The notes: generated by a model not told the origin, from the letters alone. A DNA stretch of 64,000 nucleotides from Mesorhizobium sp. WSM3860 (GCF_002294995.1 NZ_NSGF01000016.1:1-64000), one strand, 5' to 3'; numbered from the stretch's first letter, positions 46,561-56,304 are shown. A program made the numbers and translations.

Positions 46561-47025
46561 TTGTCGCGTATCGCGCAAGCTTTTGACAGCGGGCAATGGA
46601 GCGTTATTGCTTCGGCCAGCGCCAAGGCTGCGTTGCTGACATTGGCGCTTCCGCTCGCGGCCTGTGGCGCCGGCGGCTTCAGCCTCGAGAAGGCGGAGGT
46701 TGACCGCTCGATCATCACCTCCAGCGCGCCGTCCTCGCCCGCCATGCCGGCAACCAGCGACAACGACTCGGACCAGACCACGATCGGCAATGCGGTGTCT
46801 TCCGCCGACGTCCAGGAGCTCGGCGGCCAGGCAGTGCCATGGGCCAATGCCGGCACCGGCTCGCGCGGCTCGATCACCGAGCTGGTGGAACTCAAGGATG
46901 GCGACTTGACCTGCCGCCGCTTCAACGCGACGCGGGAAAGTTTCGACGGCGTCGCCATGTACCAGGGCGAACTCTGCATGGCCAGCGCCGGAGGCTGGCG
47001 CATGCAGGAGTTCAAGGCGCTCTAA
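46561..47025 (+). CDS. Putative surface lipoprotein, RT0821/Lpp0805-like
   Basis: A 154-residue envelope protein. [15 protein letters not shown] resembles a lipobox, with Cys about residue 38 from this start. The C-terminal [31 protein letters not shown] has the two-Cys pattern of rickettsial-type surface antigens. TTG start with GGAGGAG eight bases upstream decides against longer frames. It lies head to head with pdxH. Confidence 0.72.
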   Translation: MSRIAQAFDSGQWSVIASASAKAALLTLALPLAACGAGGFSLEKAEVDRSIITSSAPSSPAMPATSDNDSDQTTIGNAVSSADVQELGGQAVPWANAGTGSRGSITELVELKDGDLTCRRFNATRESFDGVAMYQGELCMASAGGWRMQEFKAL

Positions 47026-47122
47026 TTTCACTCTCCAGGCAACTTGCGCCACTGGAATTTCTTCCTATGCGAGCGCATATAGAGGGCGACTGTGGACCCA
47101 ATCTCTTTTTCAGGCAGGAAGC

Positions 47123-48049
47123 ATGCGCGACCCCTATGAGGTGCTGGGCGTTGCCAAGAACGCCTCGGCCAAGGAAATAAAATCGGCGTACCGCAAGCTC
47201 GCCAAGCAGCATCATCCGGACCAGAATCCGAATGATCCGAAGGCGAAAGAGCGTTTTGCCGCCGCCAATCAGGCCTATGAGATCGTCGGCGACGAGAAGC
47301 GCCGCGCAGCTTACGATCGCGGCGAGATCGACGCCGACGGAAAGCCGAGATTCCAGGGCTTCGAGGGCGCGGCCGGCGGCGATCCGTTTGCCGGGTTCCG
47401 CCGTCAGCAGGGCCCTGGCGGGGCGCATTTCGAATTCCGCAGCGGTCGTCCGGGCGGCGATCCTTTCGACGGCAACAGCGATATCTTCAGCCAGATCTTC
47501 GGCGAGGCCTTTTCGGGTGCGCGCGGTCCAGGCCGTGGCGACCGTCGCCAGCCGGTCCAGGCGCCTGACCTCAATGTCACGCTGGACATCACCGTCGAAG
47601 AGGCCGCCACCGCGGAGAAGGTGACGGCGATGTTCCCTGACGGTCGCAAGATGGCGGTCAAGCTTCCCGCCTATGTCGAGGAGGGCCAGACCATCCGCCT
47701 GAAGGGTCAGGGCGAGCAGGGGCCCGGCGAGCCGGGCGACGCACTGGTCAAGATCCACATTCGCCGCCATCCGCGCTATCGCATCGAGGGCCGCGACCTG
47801 CATGTCGACCTGCCTGTGGAACTCGCCGACGCGGTGCTCGGCGCCAAGGTGGCCGTCGAGACGCCGACCGGCAGGCTCGCGGTCAACGTTCCTGCATGGT
47901 CGAGCTCGGACAAGGTGTTGCGCCTGAAGGGCAGGGGTCTGCCGGAAAAAGTAGGCGGCCACGGCGACCTCTACGCCCATGTGCGGCTGATGCTGCCGGA
48001 GGGTGGAGACGCCGATCTCGAAGCCCTGATGCGCCGGCGGAAAGGCTGA
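47123..48049 (+). CDS. DnaJ/CbpA-type co-chaperone
   Basis: A 308-residue Hsp40 protein. The J domain (1-68) has DPYEVLGV and the HPD motif (31-33) that stimulates DnaK. A Gly/Phe-rich linker (about 75-145) follows, then two beta-sandwich substrate domains ([15 protein letters not shown] to the end). There is no zinc-finger region, so it is the CbpA class rather than DnaJ itself. Confidence 0.92.
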   Translation: MRDPYEVLGVAKNASAKEIKSAYRKLAKQHHPDQNPNDPKAKERFAAANQAYEIVGDEKRRAAYDRGEIDADGKPRFQGFEGAAGGDPFAGFRRQQGPGGAHFEFRSGRPGGDPFDGNSDIFSQIFGEAFSGARGPGRGDRRQPVQAPDLNVTLDITVEEAATAEKVTAMFPDGRKMAVKLPAYVEEGQTIRLKGQGEQGPGEPGDALVKIHIRRHPRYRIEGRDLHVDLPVELADAVLGAKVAVETPTGRLAVNVPAWSSSDKVLRLKGRGLPEKVGGHGDLYAHVRLMLPEGGDADLEALMRRRKG

Positions 48050-48156
48050 TCGAAGCGGTTTTCTCCTCAAGCCAGTCTGTTTTCGACGCTTGAAGGGGCC
48101 CTGTGCCTGTGCGATAGGGCTCCACAAAGCAGACATTCTTGCGGAGAATTGCGCAC

Positions 48157-48975
48157 ATGGCGGGTGGACAGGGCCTGATGGCCGGTAAGCGGGGCCTCAT
48201 CCTTGGCGTCGCGAACAATCGGTCGATCGCTTTCGGCATCGCCAAGGCTTGCGTCGATCACGGCGCCGAAATCGCGCTGACCTATCAGGGCGAGGCGTTC
48301 AAAAAGCGCGTCGAGCCGCTGGCGGCGGAACTCAACGCGCATGTCGCTGGCCATTGCGACGTGACCGATCCGGAAAGCCTGGACGCGGTCTTTGCCGACA
48401 TCGCCAAGCATTGGGGCAAGCTCGACTTCCTCGTCCATGCCATCGCCTTCTCCGACAAGGACGAGCTCACCGGCCGCTATGTCGAGACGACGCGCGACAA
48501 TTTCCTGCGCACCATGGATATTTCGGTGTTTTCCTTCACCACCATCGCCAAGCGCGCCGAGCCGCTGATGAGCGAAGGTGGCTCGCTGCTGACGCTGACC
48601 TATTACGGCGCCGAGAAGGTTATGCCGCACTATAACGTCATGGGCGTCGCCAAGGCGGCGCTCGAGGCCAGCGTTCGCTATCTCGCCGTCGACCTCGGCG
48701 CCAAGAAGATCCGCGTCAACGCCATCTCGGCCGGCCCGATCAAGACCCTTGCCGCCTCCGGCATTGGCGACTTCCGCTATATCCTCAAATGGAACGAGTA
48801 CAACGCGCCGCTCAAGCAGACGGTGACGCAGGAAGAGGTCGGCGATTCCGGCGTCTATTTCCTGTCGGACCTGTCGCGCGGCGTGACCGGCGAGGTCCAT
48901 CACGTCGATTCCGGCTACCATGTCGTCGGCATGAAGGCAGTCGACGCGCCCGACATCTCGACCGTCAAGGACTAG
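48157..48975 (+). CDS. fabI: Enoyl-[acyl-carrier-protein] reductase (NADH)
   Basis: A 272-residue SDR enzyme for the last step of fatty acid elongation. NAD binding is GVANNRSIAFGIAK (17-30); the catalytic pair is Tyr159 and Lys166 (Y-x6-K, spacing typical of FabI), with TYYGAEKVMPHYN. HVDSGYHVVGM closes the fold. It is the target class of triclosan. ATG 48157 has GGAG about eleven bases upstream; an in-frame start at 48139 is less likely. Confidence 0.95.
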   Translation: MAGGQGLMAGKRGLILGVANNRSIAFGIAKACVDHGAEIALTYQGEAFKKRVEPLAAELNAHVAGHCDVTDPESLDAVFADIAKHWGKLDFLVHAIAFSDKDELTGRYVETTRDNFLRTMDISVFSFTTIAKRAEPLMSEGGSLLTLTYYGAEKVMPHYNVMGVAKAALEASVRYLAVDLGAKKIRVNAISAGPIKTLAASGIGDFRYILKWNEYNAPLKQTVTQEEVGDSGVYFLSDLSRGVTGEVHHVDSGYHVVGMKAVDAPDISTVKD

Positions 48976-49027
48976 TTCTCTCCGCCTATCTATCCGTCCA
49001 GGCCCTGGCCCGACCTCCGGAGACCTG

Positions 49028-49615
49028 ATGTATCCGCTCGTCTACATCGCCCGCCACGGCCAGACGCAGTGGAACGCCGAGCGTCGGCTGCAGGGGCAGG
49101 CAGACACCGACATCAACGCGCTCGGCCGCGCGCAGGCGACCCGGAACGGTCGCCGGCTGGCTGAGTTCGTCAGAGATCCTGCGGATTTCGACTTTGTCGC
49201 CAGCCCGATGCGGCGCACGCGCGAGACGATGGAGCTGATGCGCGCCGCGATGGGGCTCGATCCGTTCGCCTACCGCACCGATCCTCGGCTTGTCGAAATG
49301 AGCTTCGGTGACTGGCAGGGTTTCACCTTTGCCGAGCTCGAGTCCAGGCTTCCGGGTTCGACCGACGGGCGCCGGCACGCCAAATGGGATTTCCAGCCGC
49401 CCGGCGAGGGTGCGGAAAGCTACGAGACGCTGCTCGAACGGATCAGGCCGTGGGTCGACGCGCTTCAACGGCAGACGGTCTGCGTCACCCATGGCGGCGT
49501 CATGCGTTGCCTGTTTCGCATCGTCGAAGGCATGTCCAAGAAGGAAGCGGCCAGTCTCGAGATGCCGCAGGACCGCCTGCTCCGGCTCGAGGGCCGCAGC
49601 CTGGAGTGGCTGTAG
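49028..49615 (+). CDS. Histidine phosphatase superfamily protein
   Basis: A 195-residue phosphoglycerate mutase-like phosphatase. The RHG motif is ARHGQTQWN (8-16, His10 the phospho-acceptor), ASPMRRTRETMELM the second Arg region, and VCVTHGGVMRCLF holds the second catalytic His. DPRLVEMSFGDWQG is the conserved Glu/Trp segment. Cofactor-dependent mutase activity cannot be told from phosphatase activity. GGAGACC precedes the ATG. Confidence 0.9.
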   Translation: MYPLVYIARHGQTQWNAERRLQGQADTDINALGRAQATRNGRRLAEFVRDPADFDFVASPMRRTRETMELMRAAMGLDPFAYRTDPRLVEMSFGDWQGFTFAELESRLPGSTDGRRHAKWDFQPPGEGAESYETLLERIRPWVDALQRQTVCVTHGGVMRCLFRIVEGMSKKEAASLEMPQDRLLRLEGRSLEWL

Positions 49616-49675
49616 GGCCTGCGTTTTAGGTCGTGTGTTGGGGTCGGCCAAAGGCCTCGAACGTCGTCATCCTGG

Positions 49676-49725
49676 GGTCTGCACTGCGTCGCTGCGCTCC
49701 TGGCTTCGCTCCAGAATGACCAAGC
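49676..49725. repeat. Dispersed intergenic repeat
   Basis: Text rich in CTGCGTCGCTGCGCTC and GGCTTCGCTCCAGAATGAC, an imperfect inverted repeat with GTCATCCTGG at 49665-49674. It resembles 120-195. The 189-base gap between the phosphatase and DUF1344 genes contains nothing else recognised. Confidence 0.45.
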
Positions 49726-49804
49726 GTTTGGGGCTCGGGCCAATGCCAAGGCGTCCTCGGCCCTCGCACTGCGTCCTCGGCTAGACCTCGCGGCGTAGAT
49801 GATT

Positions 49805-50062
49805 CTAGTCGCTGTCCGGCAGCTGCATATCGGTCACGACATTCTCGCCATTGGTCACGTCGTAGGCGATGACGATATCCATGCCGGGCTTTAGCGCGTC
49901 GAGATCGGTTTCGGCGTTGAGCTTATAGGACTTTCCGTCATCCAGCGTCAGCGTCAGCGTGTCCTTGTCGACCTTCTTGATCAGGCCTTCGGTCTGGCCG
50001 GCGAACGCGGCGGCGGTGGAAATGAGCAACATGGCGCAGGCGGCGCCAATCAGGGTACGCAT
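49805..50062 (-). CDS. DUF1344 periplasmic protein
   Basis: An 85-residue secreted protein: signal peptide MRTLIGAACAMLLISTAAAFA, then a small beta barrel with GLIKKVDKDTLTLTLDDGKSYKL, in parts, and LKPGMDIVIAYDV. This matches DUF1344, common in rhizobia and of unknown function. It is divergent from aroC, with 212 bases between in which no gene is seen. Confidence 0.85.
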   Translation of the reverse strand: MRTLIGAACAMLLISTAAAFAGQTEGLIKKVDKDTLTLTLDDGKSYKLNAETDLDALKPGMDIVIAYDVTNGENVVTDMQLPDSD

Positions 50063-50274
50063 CGTCGTCCTCTTTGGTCATTGCGCCGGCATGAGCAACG
50101 GCGGATCCTCAACGGCGGATGGAAGAGAGCAGAAACCAACCGAATGTGTCAAAACTAAATCCTCCGGATCACAGATTGATGCATCCGATCATCGTTTGAC
50201 CGCTGTGGAAAACGCCAATAGAAGGCACGCTTGAACCGGCGAACCGGCTCCGCCGCCGGGCAGGGCGTTTTTCC

Positions 50275-51393
50275 ATGTCTCACAACACCTTCGGCCATCT
50301 TTTCCGCGTCACCACCTGGGGTGAAAGCCATGGCGCCGCGCTTGGCTGCGTTGTCGACGGCTGCCCGCCCGGCATCCGCTTCAAGCGCGAGGACATCCAG
50401 GCCGAGCTCGACCGGCGCCGCCCGGGCCAGTCGCGCTTCGTCACCCAGCGCCGCGAGCCGGACGAGGTCAAGATCCTCTCCGGCTTCGTCCTCGACGAGG
50501 ACGGCGAGACGATGATCTCCACCGGCACGCCTATCTCGATGCTGATCGAGAATGTCGATCAGCGCTCCAAAGATTACGGCGAGATCGCCCGCCAGTACCG
50601 GCCGGGACATGCCGATTACACCTATCAGGTCAAATACGGGTTGCGCGACCATCGCGGCGGCGGCCGCTCCTCGGCGCGCGAGACCGCAGCGCGGGTGGCG
50701 GCGGGCGCGCTGGCACGCAAGGTGGTTCCGGGCATGGTGGTGCGCGGCGCGCTGGTCTCGATGGGCGAAAAGTCAATCGATCGCGCCAATTGGAACTGGA
50801 ATTTCATCGGCGATGCGGAAAACCCGTTTTTCACCCCCGACCCGGCCTCGGTTCCGGTCTTTGCCGCCTATCTCGACGGCATCCGCAAGGCCGGCTCCTC
50901 GGTCGGCGCGGTGATCGAGATCGTCGCCGAAGGTGTTCCGGCGGGCCTCGGCGCGCCGATCTATGCCAAGCTCGACCAGGACATCGCCTCCGGTCTGATG
51001 TCTATCAACGCCGTCAAGGGCGTCGAGATCGGCAACGGCTTCGAAGCCGCCCGCATCACCGGCGAAGAGAATGCCGACGAGATGCGGATCGGCAATGACG
51101 GCAAGCCGGTGTTTTTGTCCAACAATGCCGGCGGCATCCTCGGCGGCATCTCGACCGGCCAGGCGATCGTCGCCCGCTTCGCCGTCAAGCCGACCTCCTC
51201 GATCCTGACGCCGCGGAAATCGATCGACAAGGACGGCAAGGATGTCGAGGTCATGACCAAGGGCCGCCACGATCCCTGCGTCGGCATCCGCGCCGTGCCG
51301 ATCGGCGAGGCCATGGTTGCCTGCGCGATTGCGGATCATTATCTGCGGCATAGAGGACAGACGGGGAAGGGAGTGGTGAATAGTGAATGGTGA
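50275..51393 (+). CDS. aroC: Chorismate synthase
   Basis: A 372-residue FMN-dependent enzyme, the last shikimate step. [18 protein letters not shown] (about 13-30), the [30 protein letters not shown] region, in parts, and [14 protein letters not shown] are all conserved. The last six codons (VVNSEW) lie in a heptameric GTGAATR repeat, so the C-terminus is set by the repeat. Confidence 0.97.
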   Translation: MSHNTFGHLFRVTTWGESHGAALGCVVDGCPPGIRFKREDIQAELDRRRPGQSRFVTQRREPDEVKILSGFVLDEDGETMISTGTPISMLIENVDQRSKDYGEIARQYRPGHADYTYQVKYGLRDHRGGGRSSARETAARVAAGALARKVVPGMVVRGALVSMGEKSIDRANWNWNFIGDAENPFFTPDPASVPVFAAYLDGIRKAGSSVGAVIEIVAEGVPAGLGAPIYAKLDQDIASGLMSINAVKGVEIGNGFEAARITGEENADEMRIGNDGKPVFLSNNAGGILGGISTGQAIVARFAVKPTSSILTPRKSIDKDGKDVEVMTKGRHDPCVGIRAVPIGEAMVACAIADHYLRHRGQTGKGVVNSEW

Positions 51394-51500
51394 ATAGTGA
51401 ATGGTCGGGAAGGCACAATGTGTGCGTTACGCCCAACCAGTGATTTCCCGCTACCGACTACTCACTACTGACCATTCACCATTCACTATTCACCATTCAC
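51376..51500. repeat. 31-bp inverted repeats made of GTGAATR heptads
   Basis: Left arm 51376-51406 is a run of GTGAATA/GTGAATG heptads; right arm 51470-51500 is its inverted counterpart with three differences. The 63-base loop has no gene. The arms could form a long hairpin in the aroC-ribB transcript or in single-stranded DNA. The left arm overlaps the aroC stop codon (51391-51393). Confidence 0.85.
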
Positions 51501-51520
51501 TGCGAGCGAAGCGAGCGTCC

Positions 51521-52621
51521 ATGCCATACGACCAGAAGAAGATCGTCGAAGCGATCCGTGCTTTCGAGCGCGGCGAGATCGTCGTCGTCATGGACGATGA
51601 CGGGCGCGAGAACGAGGGCGACCTGATCGTTGCCGCCGTCCACTGCACGCCGGAAAAGATGGCCTTCATCGTCCGCAACACCTCCGGCATCGTCTGCACG
51701 CCGATGCTGCGCGAGGACGCAAGGCGGCTGAACCTTGCGCCCATGGTGGCGGACAATGATTCCGCCCACACCACGGCTTTCACCGTCAGCGTCGACTTCA
51801 AGCACGGCACCACGACGGGTATTTCGGCCGACGACCGCACGCTCACCGTGCGTAACCTCGCCAACGGCAATGTTGGTGCCTCCGACTTCGTGCGGCCCGG
51901 CCACATCTTCCCGCTGATCGCGCGCGAGGGCGGTGTCTTGATGCGCTCGGGCCATACGGAAGCCGCGGTCGACCTCTGCAAGCTCGCCGGGCTACCGCCG
52001 ATCGGCGTCATCTCCGAACTGGTCAACGACGACGGCACCGTCAAGCGCGGGCCGGAGGTGCAGGCTTTCGCCGAGCAGCACGGGCTGAAGCAGGTCTCGG
52101 TCGCCGATCTCATCGCCTATCGCCAGCGCAAGGAAACGCTGGTCGAGCGTGTCGCCTGCTCCGACATCGAGACGCCCGGCGGCAAGGCGCAGGTCTTCAC
52201 CTACACGCTGCCCTGGGATTCCATGCACCATCTCGCGGTCGTGTTCGGCGATATCCGCGACGGCGAGGAGGTGCCGGTGCGGCTGCATTCGGAAGACGTC
52301 GTGAGCGACGTCTTCGGCACCACCCACCGCTTGGACCACATCATGAAGGCGATGGGCGAGCGCAAGCGTGGCGTCATCGTCTACCTGCGCGAAGGCTCGG
52401 TCGGCGTCGCCCATCAGGAGCGCAAGCGGCCACAGAGCGGCGACCGCGAGGATCACGAAGAGGCGCGCCGTCGCGAGAACGAGTGGCGCGAGATCGGCCT
52501 TGGCGCCCAGATCCTCAAGGATCTCGGGATTTCCTCGATCAACCTGATCGCCTCGCGCGAGCGCCACTATGTCGGCCTCGAAGGATTCGGCATCCACATC
52601 GCCAAGACGGAAATTCTCTGA
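51521..52621 (+). CDS. ribB: 3,4-dihydroxy-2-butanone 4-phosphate synthase with degenerate RibA-like domain
   Basis: A 366-residue riboflavin enzyme. The N-terminal DHBP synthase domain (1-205) is intact: DDDGRENEGD (25-34), DNDSAHTTAFTVS and HTEAAVDL (145-152). The C-terminal part (about 207-366) has the GTP cyclohydrolase II fold, but where that family has HSECLTGDVFGS-R-CDCG the sequence is HSEDVVSDVFGTTHRLDHI: the zinc cysteines are absent. It should make the butanone phosphate only. No clear ribosome binding site lies before the ATG. Confidence 0.93.
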   Translation: MPYDQKKIVEAIRAFERGEIVVVMDDDGRENEGDLIVAAVHCTPEKMAFIVRNTSGIVCTPMLREDARRLNLAPMVADNDSAHTTAFTVSVDFKHGTTTGISADDRTLTVRNLANGNVGASDFVRPGHIFPLIAREGGVLMRSGHTEAAVDLCKLAGLPPIGVISELVNDDGTVKRGPEVQAFAEQHGLKQVSVADLIAYRQRKETLVERVACSDIETPGGKAQVFTYTLPWDSMHHLAVVFGDIRDGEEVPVRLHSEDVVSDVFGTTHRLDHIMKAMGERKRGVIVYLREGSVGVAHQERKRPQSGDREDHEEARRRENEWREIGLGAQILKDLGISSINLIASRERHYVGLEGFGIHIAKTEIL

Positions 52622-52653
52622 CATTTCGGCCGACAGGGGGCGGAGAACAAACG

Positions 52654-53190
52654 ATGGCCGCGCCATTGCCTGTCAGCCAGCGGACCGAACGACTGCTGCT
52701 GCGCCGACCCACACCGGCGGATCTGGAGTTTTTGGCCGATCTTTTCTCGCGCCCCGAACTGGTTGCGCATCGCCCCGACCCGACGCCGGACACGCCGCAA
52801 CAGAGTGCCGCAAGGCTCGCTCGCGACATCGATCATTGGGACAGGCACGGATTTGGTCGCTGGGCGGTCGAAGTCAACGAGAAGCTGATTGGCTTCGGCG
52901 GCGTCACCTCATCGAGCGATTTCGATGGGCTGAACTTGTCCTATCATCTTCATCCCGAGACCTGGGGACATGGCTACGCGACGGAACTCGTCCGGGGGAC
53001 CCTGCGCGCGGCTTTTGGCCGCTTGCGCGCCGATCGGGTGATCGCACTGGCGCGTCCCGCCAATCCGGCATCGCGGCGCGTGCTGGAGAAATGCGGCTTC
53101 GTTTTCGAGCGGGAGGTCATGCTCCATGGTGCGCCGACGGGGCTTTACGCATTCCCGGCGGCGAAGTTCGTTCGACAGCAGGACATATAG
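52654..53190 (+). CDS. GNAT-family N-acetyltransferase, RimJ/RimL type
   Basis: A 178-residue acetyltransferase. QRTERLLLRRPTPADLEFLADLF, in parts, is the RimJ/RimL-like start, and the acetyl-CoA site is at WGHGYATELVRGTLRAAF (about 109-126), followed by NPASRRVLEKCGFVFERE. The substrate is unknown. GGGGGCGGAG precedes the ATG. It is convergent with the MFS gene. Confidence 0.9.
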   Translation: MAAPLPVSQRTERLLLRRPTPADLEFLADLFSRPELVAHRPDPTPDTPQQSAARLARDIDHWDRHGFGRWAVEVNEKLIGFGGVTSSSDFDGLNLSYHLHPETWGHGYATELVRGTLRAAFGRLRADRVIALARPANPASRRVLEKCGFVFEREVMLHGAPTGLYAFPAAKFVRQQDI

Positions 53191-53214
53191 CCAGCCAGAG
53201 TCGGATGCATCGGT

Positions 53215-54435
53215 TCATTCGGCCGGGACAGCCGCTTCGTCTCCGTCCAAGTCGCAGTCCGGCGTCGCCAGCCGACACTGGCCGGCGAGGACGGTGACCA
53301 AAGCGACTGCGCCTGCCGCCACCGACACCCAGAACCCGTTCTGCGCTCCAAAAGTGTCGACCATCCAGCCGGCGGCGAAGGAGCCCAGCGCCATGCCGAT
53401 GCCGATCCCGGTGGTCACCCATGTCACGCCTTCCGTGAGCATTGCCGGCGGCACGTGGCGTTCGATCAGGCCGAAGGCGGTGATGAAGGTCGGCGAGATC
53501 GCAACGCCGCTGACGAAGACGGCAAGCGCCAGCGTCGGCACCGTGTCGGCAAAAAGCAGCGGCAGCGTGGTGAGCGCGATGACGGCGACCGCTATCGCAA
53601 GTTGGCGCTGCAGCGGCGTGCGCAGACTGAGCGCGCCGACGACGATGCCGAGCACGAAGGATCCCAGTGCATAGACGCCGATGACGAGGCTGGCTGCTTC
53701 GGGCTGGCCGAGCTCTTCGGTAATGGCAACGGTGGCGACTTCCGTGGTCGCGAAGGTCGCGCCGACGAAGATCAGCGCGAAGGTGATGATCTGCACCGGC
53801 CGCAGGCGGATCGCCGAACCGGCCGCGCCATCCTCGGCCGGCCGAATGGGCGGCTCCGTCGAACGCTGCAGCAGGAATGCCGCCGAGCCGAAGGCGAGCA
53901 GCAAGGTGCTCACCGCCATCCCGGCTTCCGGGAACAGCGCGGCACTCAAGCCCACCGACAGCGAGGCCCCGGCGACATAGACCAGCTCGTCCGCGGCCGA
54001 TTCGAAGGCGAAGGCGGTGTTGAGCTCGGGGCGGTCGCGAAAAATCTCGGTCCAGCGCGCCCTGACCAGCGCCGGGATGCTGGGCATTAAGGCGGCAAGC
54101 AGCGCGGATAGGAACAAGGTCCATACCGGCCAGTGCTGGTTGGCCGCGACGATCAAGGTCGCGAAAGCAAGCACCGAGACAAGCGTCGTCGGCACGGCAA
54201 CGCGGCTCTGGCCGAGGCGGTCGACCATCCGCGAGACCTGCGGCGACAGGAAGGCGTTGACCAGGGCGTATGTGGCCGAGACCGCGCCGGCCAGCCAGTA
54301 CTCGCCATGCGTTTGCGACAGCATCGCCACAATGCCGATCGGCGCCATGGCGATCGGCAGCCGGGCGATAAAGGCTGCCGCGGCGAAGCCCTTCGTGCCG
54401 GGAGCCCGAAAGATTTCCGAATAGGGGTTTCGCAT
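53215..54435 (-). CDS. MFS efflux transporter under TetR control
   Basis: A 406-residue inner-membrane protein with twelve predicted helices. SPQVSRMVDRLGQSRVAVP is the loop 2-3 motif, and a short charged loop near 190-205 divides the halves. The divergent TetR gene and three palindromes in the promoter gap suggest an inducible exporter for a toxic compound, which is inferred. The ATG at 54435 starts MRNPYSEIFRAPG; a start 33 bases upstream is less likely. Confidence 0.88.
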   Translation of the reverse strand: MRNPYSEIFRAPGTKGFAAAAFIARLPIAMAPIGIVAMLSQTHGEYWLAGAVSATYALVNAFLSPQVSRMVDRLGQSRVAVPTTLVSVLAFATLIVAANQHWPVWTLFLSALLAALMPSIPALVRARWTEIFRDRPELNTAFAFESAADELVYVAGASLSVGLSAALFPEAGMAVSTLLLAFGSAAFLLQRSTEPPIRPAEDGAAGSAIRLRPVQIITFALIFVGATFATTEVATVAITEELGQPEAASLVIGVYALGSFVLGIVVGALSLRTPLQRQLAIAVAVIALTTLPLLFADTVPTLALAVFVSGVAISPTFITAFGLIERHVPPAMLTEGVTWVTTGIGIGMALGSFAAGWMVDTFGAQNGFWVSVAAGAVALVTVLAGQCRLATPDCDLDGDEAAVPAE

Positions 54436-54471
54436 GGTGCTTTTCCTCGACAAGGGAAGGCGCCGCAATTA

Positions 54472-54538
54472 CATACGCAGCGTATGAGTGTCATATAGTT
54501 CATACGTGGCGTATGTCAATTGGCATACGCGACGTATG
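54472..54538. promoter_or_regulatory. Three TetR-type operators between the MFS and TetR genes
   Basis: CATACG-N3-CGTATG occurs three times: 54472-54486 (CAG centre), 54501-54515 (TGG) and 54524-54538 (CGA). The 6-bp half-sites are identical in all; starts are 29 and 23 bases apart. They fill the divergent promoter region and should be bound by the TetR protein at 54557. Confidence 0.9.
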
Positions 54539-54556
54539 TGAACAGGGCCAGAAGGC

Positions 54557-55147
54557 ATGCACAAACCCCGCAAGGAGATGATCGCCGAGACGCGCGCCAA
54601 GCTGATCGCGGCCGCGCGCCAAGCCTTCGGCGCCATTGGCTATGCCGAGGCCTCGATGGATGATTTCACCGCTTCGGCGGGTCTGACGCGCGGCGCGCTC
54701 TATCACCATTTCGGCGACAAGAAGGGGCTGCTGCAGGCGGTGATCGCCGAGATCGACGCCGAGATGGCGGCGCGGGTAAATGAGGTGGCCTCGCGGGCGC
54801 CTACTCGCTGGCAGCATTTCGTCGACGAATGCACCACCTATATCGAGATGGCGCTTGAGCCGGAAATCCAGCGCATCATGTTCCGGGACGGCCCGGCCGT
54901 GCTCGGCGATCCGGCTCAGTGGCCCAACGCCAGCGCCTGCACGGCTTCAATGACCGATCACCTGTCAAAGCTGCAGGAGGAGGGCATCGTCGTTCCCGAT
55001 CTCGATCCCGAGACCGCGGCGCGGCTCATCAACGGCGCCAGCAGCCAAGCCTCGCAGCGCATCGCCAATTCCAAGGATCCGGAAGCGACATCGAAGAAGG
55101 TTGTGGCGGCGTTCAAGCAGCTGTTGGAAGGCCTGAAAAGCAAATAG
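54557..55147 (+). CDS. TetR-family repressor
   Basis: A 196-residue regulator. The N-terminal helix-turn-helix (about 8-55) has ARQAFGAIGYAEASMDDFTASAGLTRGALYHHFGDKKGL, in parts, a textbook TetR head; the rest is a helical ligand and dimer domain. Divergent from the MFS transporter with three matching palindromes between, so it very likely represses both genes. The ATG lies 18 bases after the last operator. Confidence 0.93.
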   Translation: MHKPRKEMIAETRAKLIAAARQAFGAIGYAEASMDDFTASAGLTRGALYHHFGDKKGLLQAVIAEIDAEMAARVNEVASRAPTRWQHFVDECTTYIEMALEPEIQRIMFRDGPAVLGDPAQWPNASACTASMTDHLSKLQEEGIVVPDLDPETAARLINGASSQASQRIANSKDPEATSKKVVAAFKQLLEGLKSK

Positions 55148-55291
55148 CATGCGGCCGCGGCGTTCCGGGCGATCACCCGGGTCCGCGCTGCCCCCAACAA
55201 TTGTCCCCCGCTCAAAATCCCTGCGACATTGACTTTGGCAGGAGCGAGCGCATCCTCTCCCGCCAATTCTCTGAGGCGGAGGGTCGGGGCC

Positions 55292-56272
55292 ATGTGGGAC
55301 TTCAGCATCGGCCGGTCGGTGTCCATCATGATGCGGACGTGGCCGTTCATCGTCTTTCGAATCATCGTCTACTTCGGCATCACGGTGGCCTACATCATGG
55401 CGACCGGCACCGGCGCCAGCGTCGGTTACGGCGTCGGCCACATCTCGACCGATCCGGACGGGCCGATGTCCTTTGCCTTGTGGGGTGGGGTCGTCGGCTT
55501 CGGCGTGGTCTCGATTGCCGTTTACTGGATCCGCGAATACATCCTCTATGTGCTCAAGGCCGGCCATATCGCCGTCATGGTCCATCTGCTCGACGGGCAC
55601 GACGTTCCCGACGGCCAGGGCCAGATCGCCTATGCGCGCGAAGTGGTGACGAAGCGCTTCGCCGAGGCCAACATCCTTTTCGTCGTCGACCAGCTCGTCA
55701 AAGGCGCCATCCGCGCCATCACCGGGCTGATCGGCGGCATTGCTGCGTTCCTGCCCATCCCAGGCTTGAGCGGTCTGGTGAGCTTCATCAACACCGTTAT
55801 CCGCCTGTCGCTGACCTATGTCGACGAGATCATCCTCGGCTACAACATCCGCATCAATTCCAACTCACCTTTCGAGACCGCCAGGCAAGGCGTCGTGCTC
55901 TACGCGCAGAACGGCAAGTTGATGGTCAAGAACGCCGTGTGGCTGGCGGTGATCATGTGGGGTGTGTCCTTCGTCATCTTCCTTTTGATGCTGGCGCCCG
56001 CCGCCGCCATCCTCTGGGTCATGCCGGGCCAGCTTGCCGGCTGGGCCTTCGTGCTGGCCATGGTCTTCGCCTGGGCCTTCAAAGCGGCTTTCATCGAGCC
56101 CTTCGCCATCGCTTCGCTGATGCAGGTCTACTTCGCCACCATCGAGGGCCAGGTCCCCAATGCGGAATGGGACCGGCGCCTGGCCGAAACCTCGTCCAAG
56201 TTCAGGGAACTGCGCGACAAGGCGCTCAGCCCCTTCGGCGGCTCGCGCTGGGACGCACCAAGGACTGCTTGA
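55292..56272 (+). CDS. Conserved multi-span membrane protein
   Basis: A 326-residue protein with about six hydrophobic segments (for example WPFIVFRIIVYFGITVAYIM, GGVVGFGVVSIAVYWI, AITGLIGGIAAFLPI, VIMWGVSFVIFLLMLA). A conserved-looking cytoplasmic part has LSLTYVDEIILGYNIRIN. No family with known function is recognised. GGAGGG precedes the ATG at a somewhat long distance (about ten bases). The C-terminus is polar and basic. Confidence 0.78.
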   Translation: MWDFSIGRSVSIMMRTWPFIVFRIIVYFGITVAYIMATGTGASVGYGVGHISTDPDGPMSFALWGGVVGFGVVSIAVYWIREYILYVLKAGHIAVMVHLLDGHDVPDGQGQIAYAREVVTKRFAEANILFVVDQLVKGAIRAITGLIGGIAAFLPIPGLSGLVSFINTVIRLSLTYVDEIILGYNIRINSNSPFETARQGVVLYAQNGKLMVKNAVWLAVIMWGVSFVIFLLMLAPAAAILWVMPGQLAGWAFVLAMVFAWAFKAAFIEPFAIASLMQVYFATIEGQVPNAEWDRRLAETSSKFRELRDKALSPFGGSRWDAPRTA

Positions 56273-56304
56273 GCACAGCACCTCGATTCACGAAGGCCGC
56301 CTGA

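Noticed and set aside
51376-51500. Heptad repeats considered as a CRISPR array
   Set aside because: The units are seven bases without spacers, arranged as one inverted pair.
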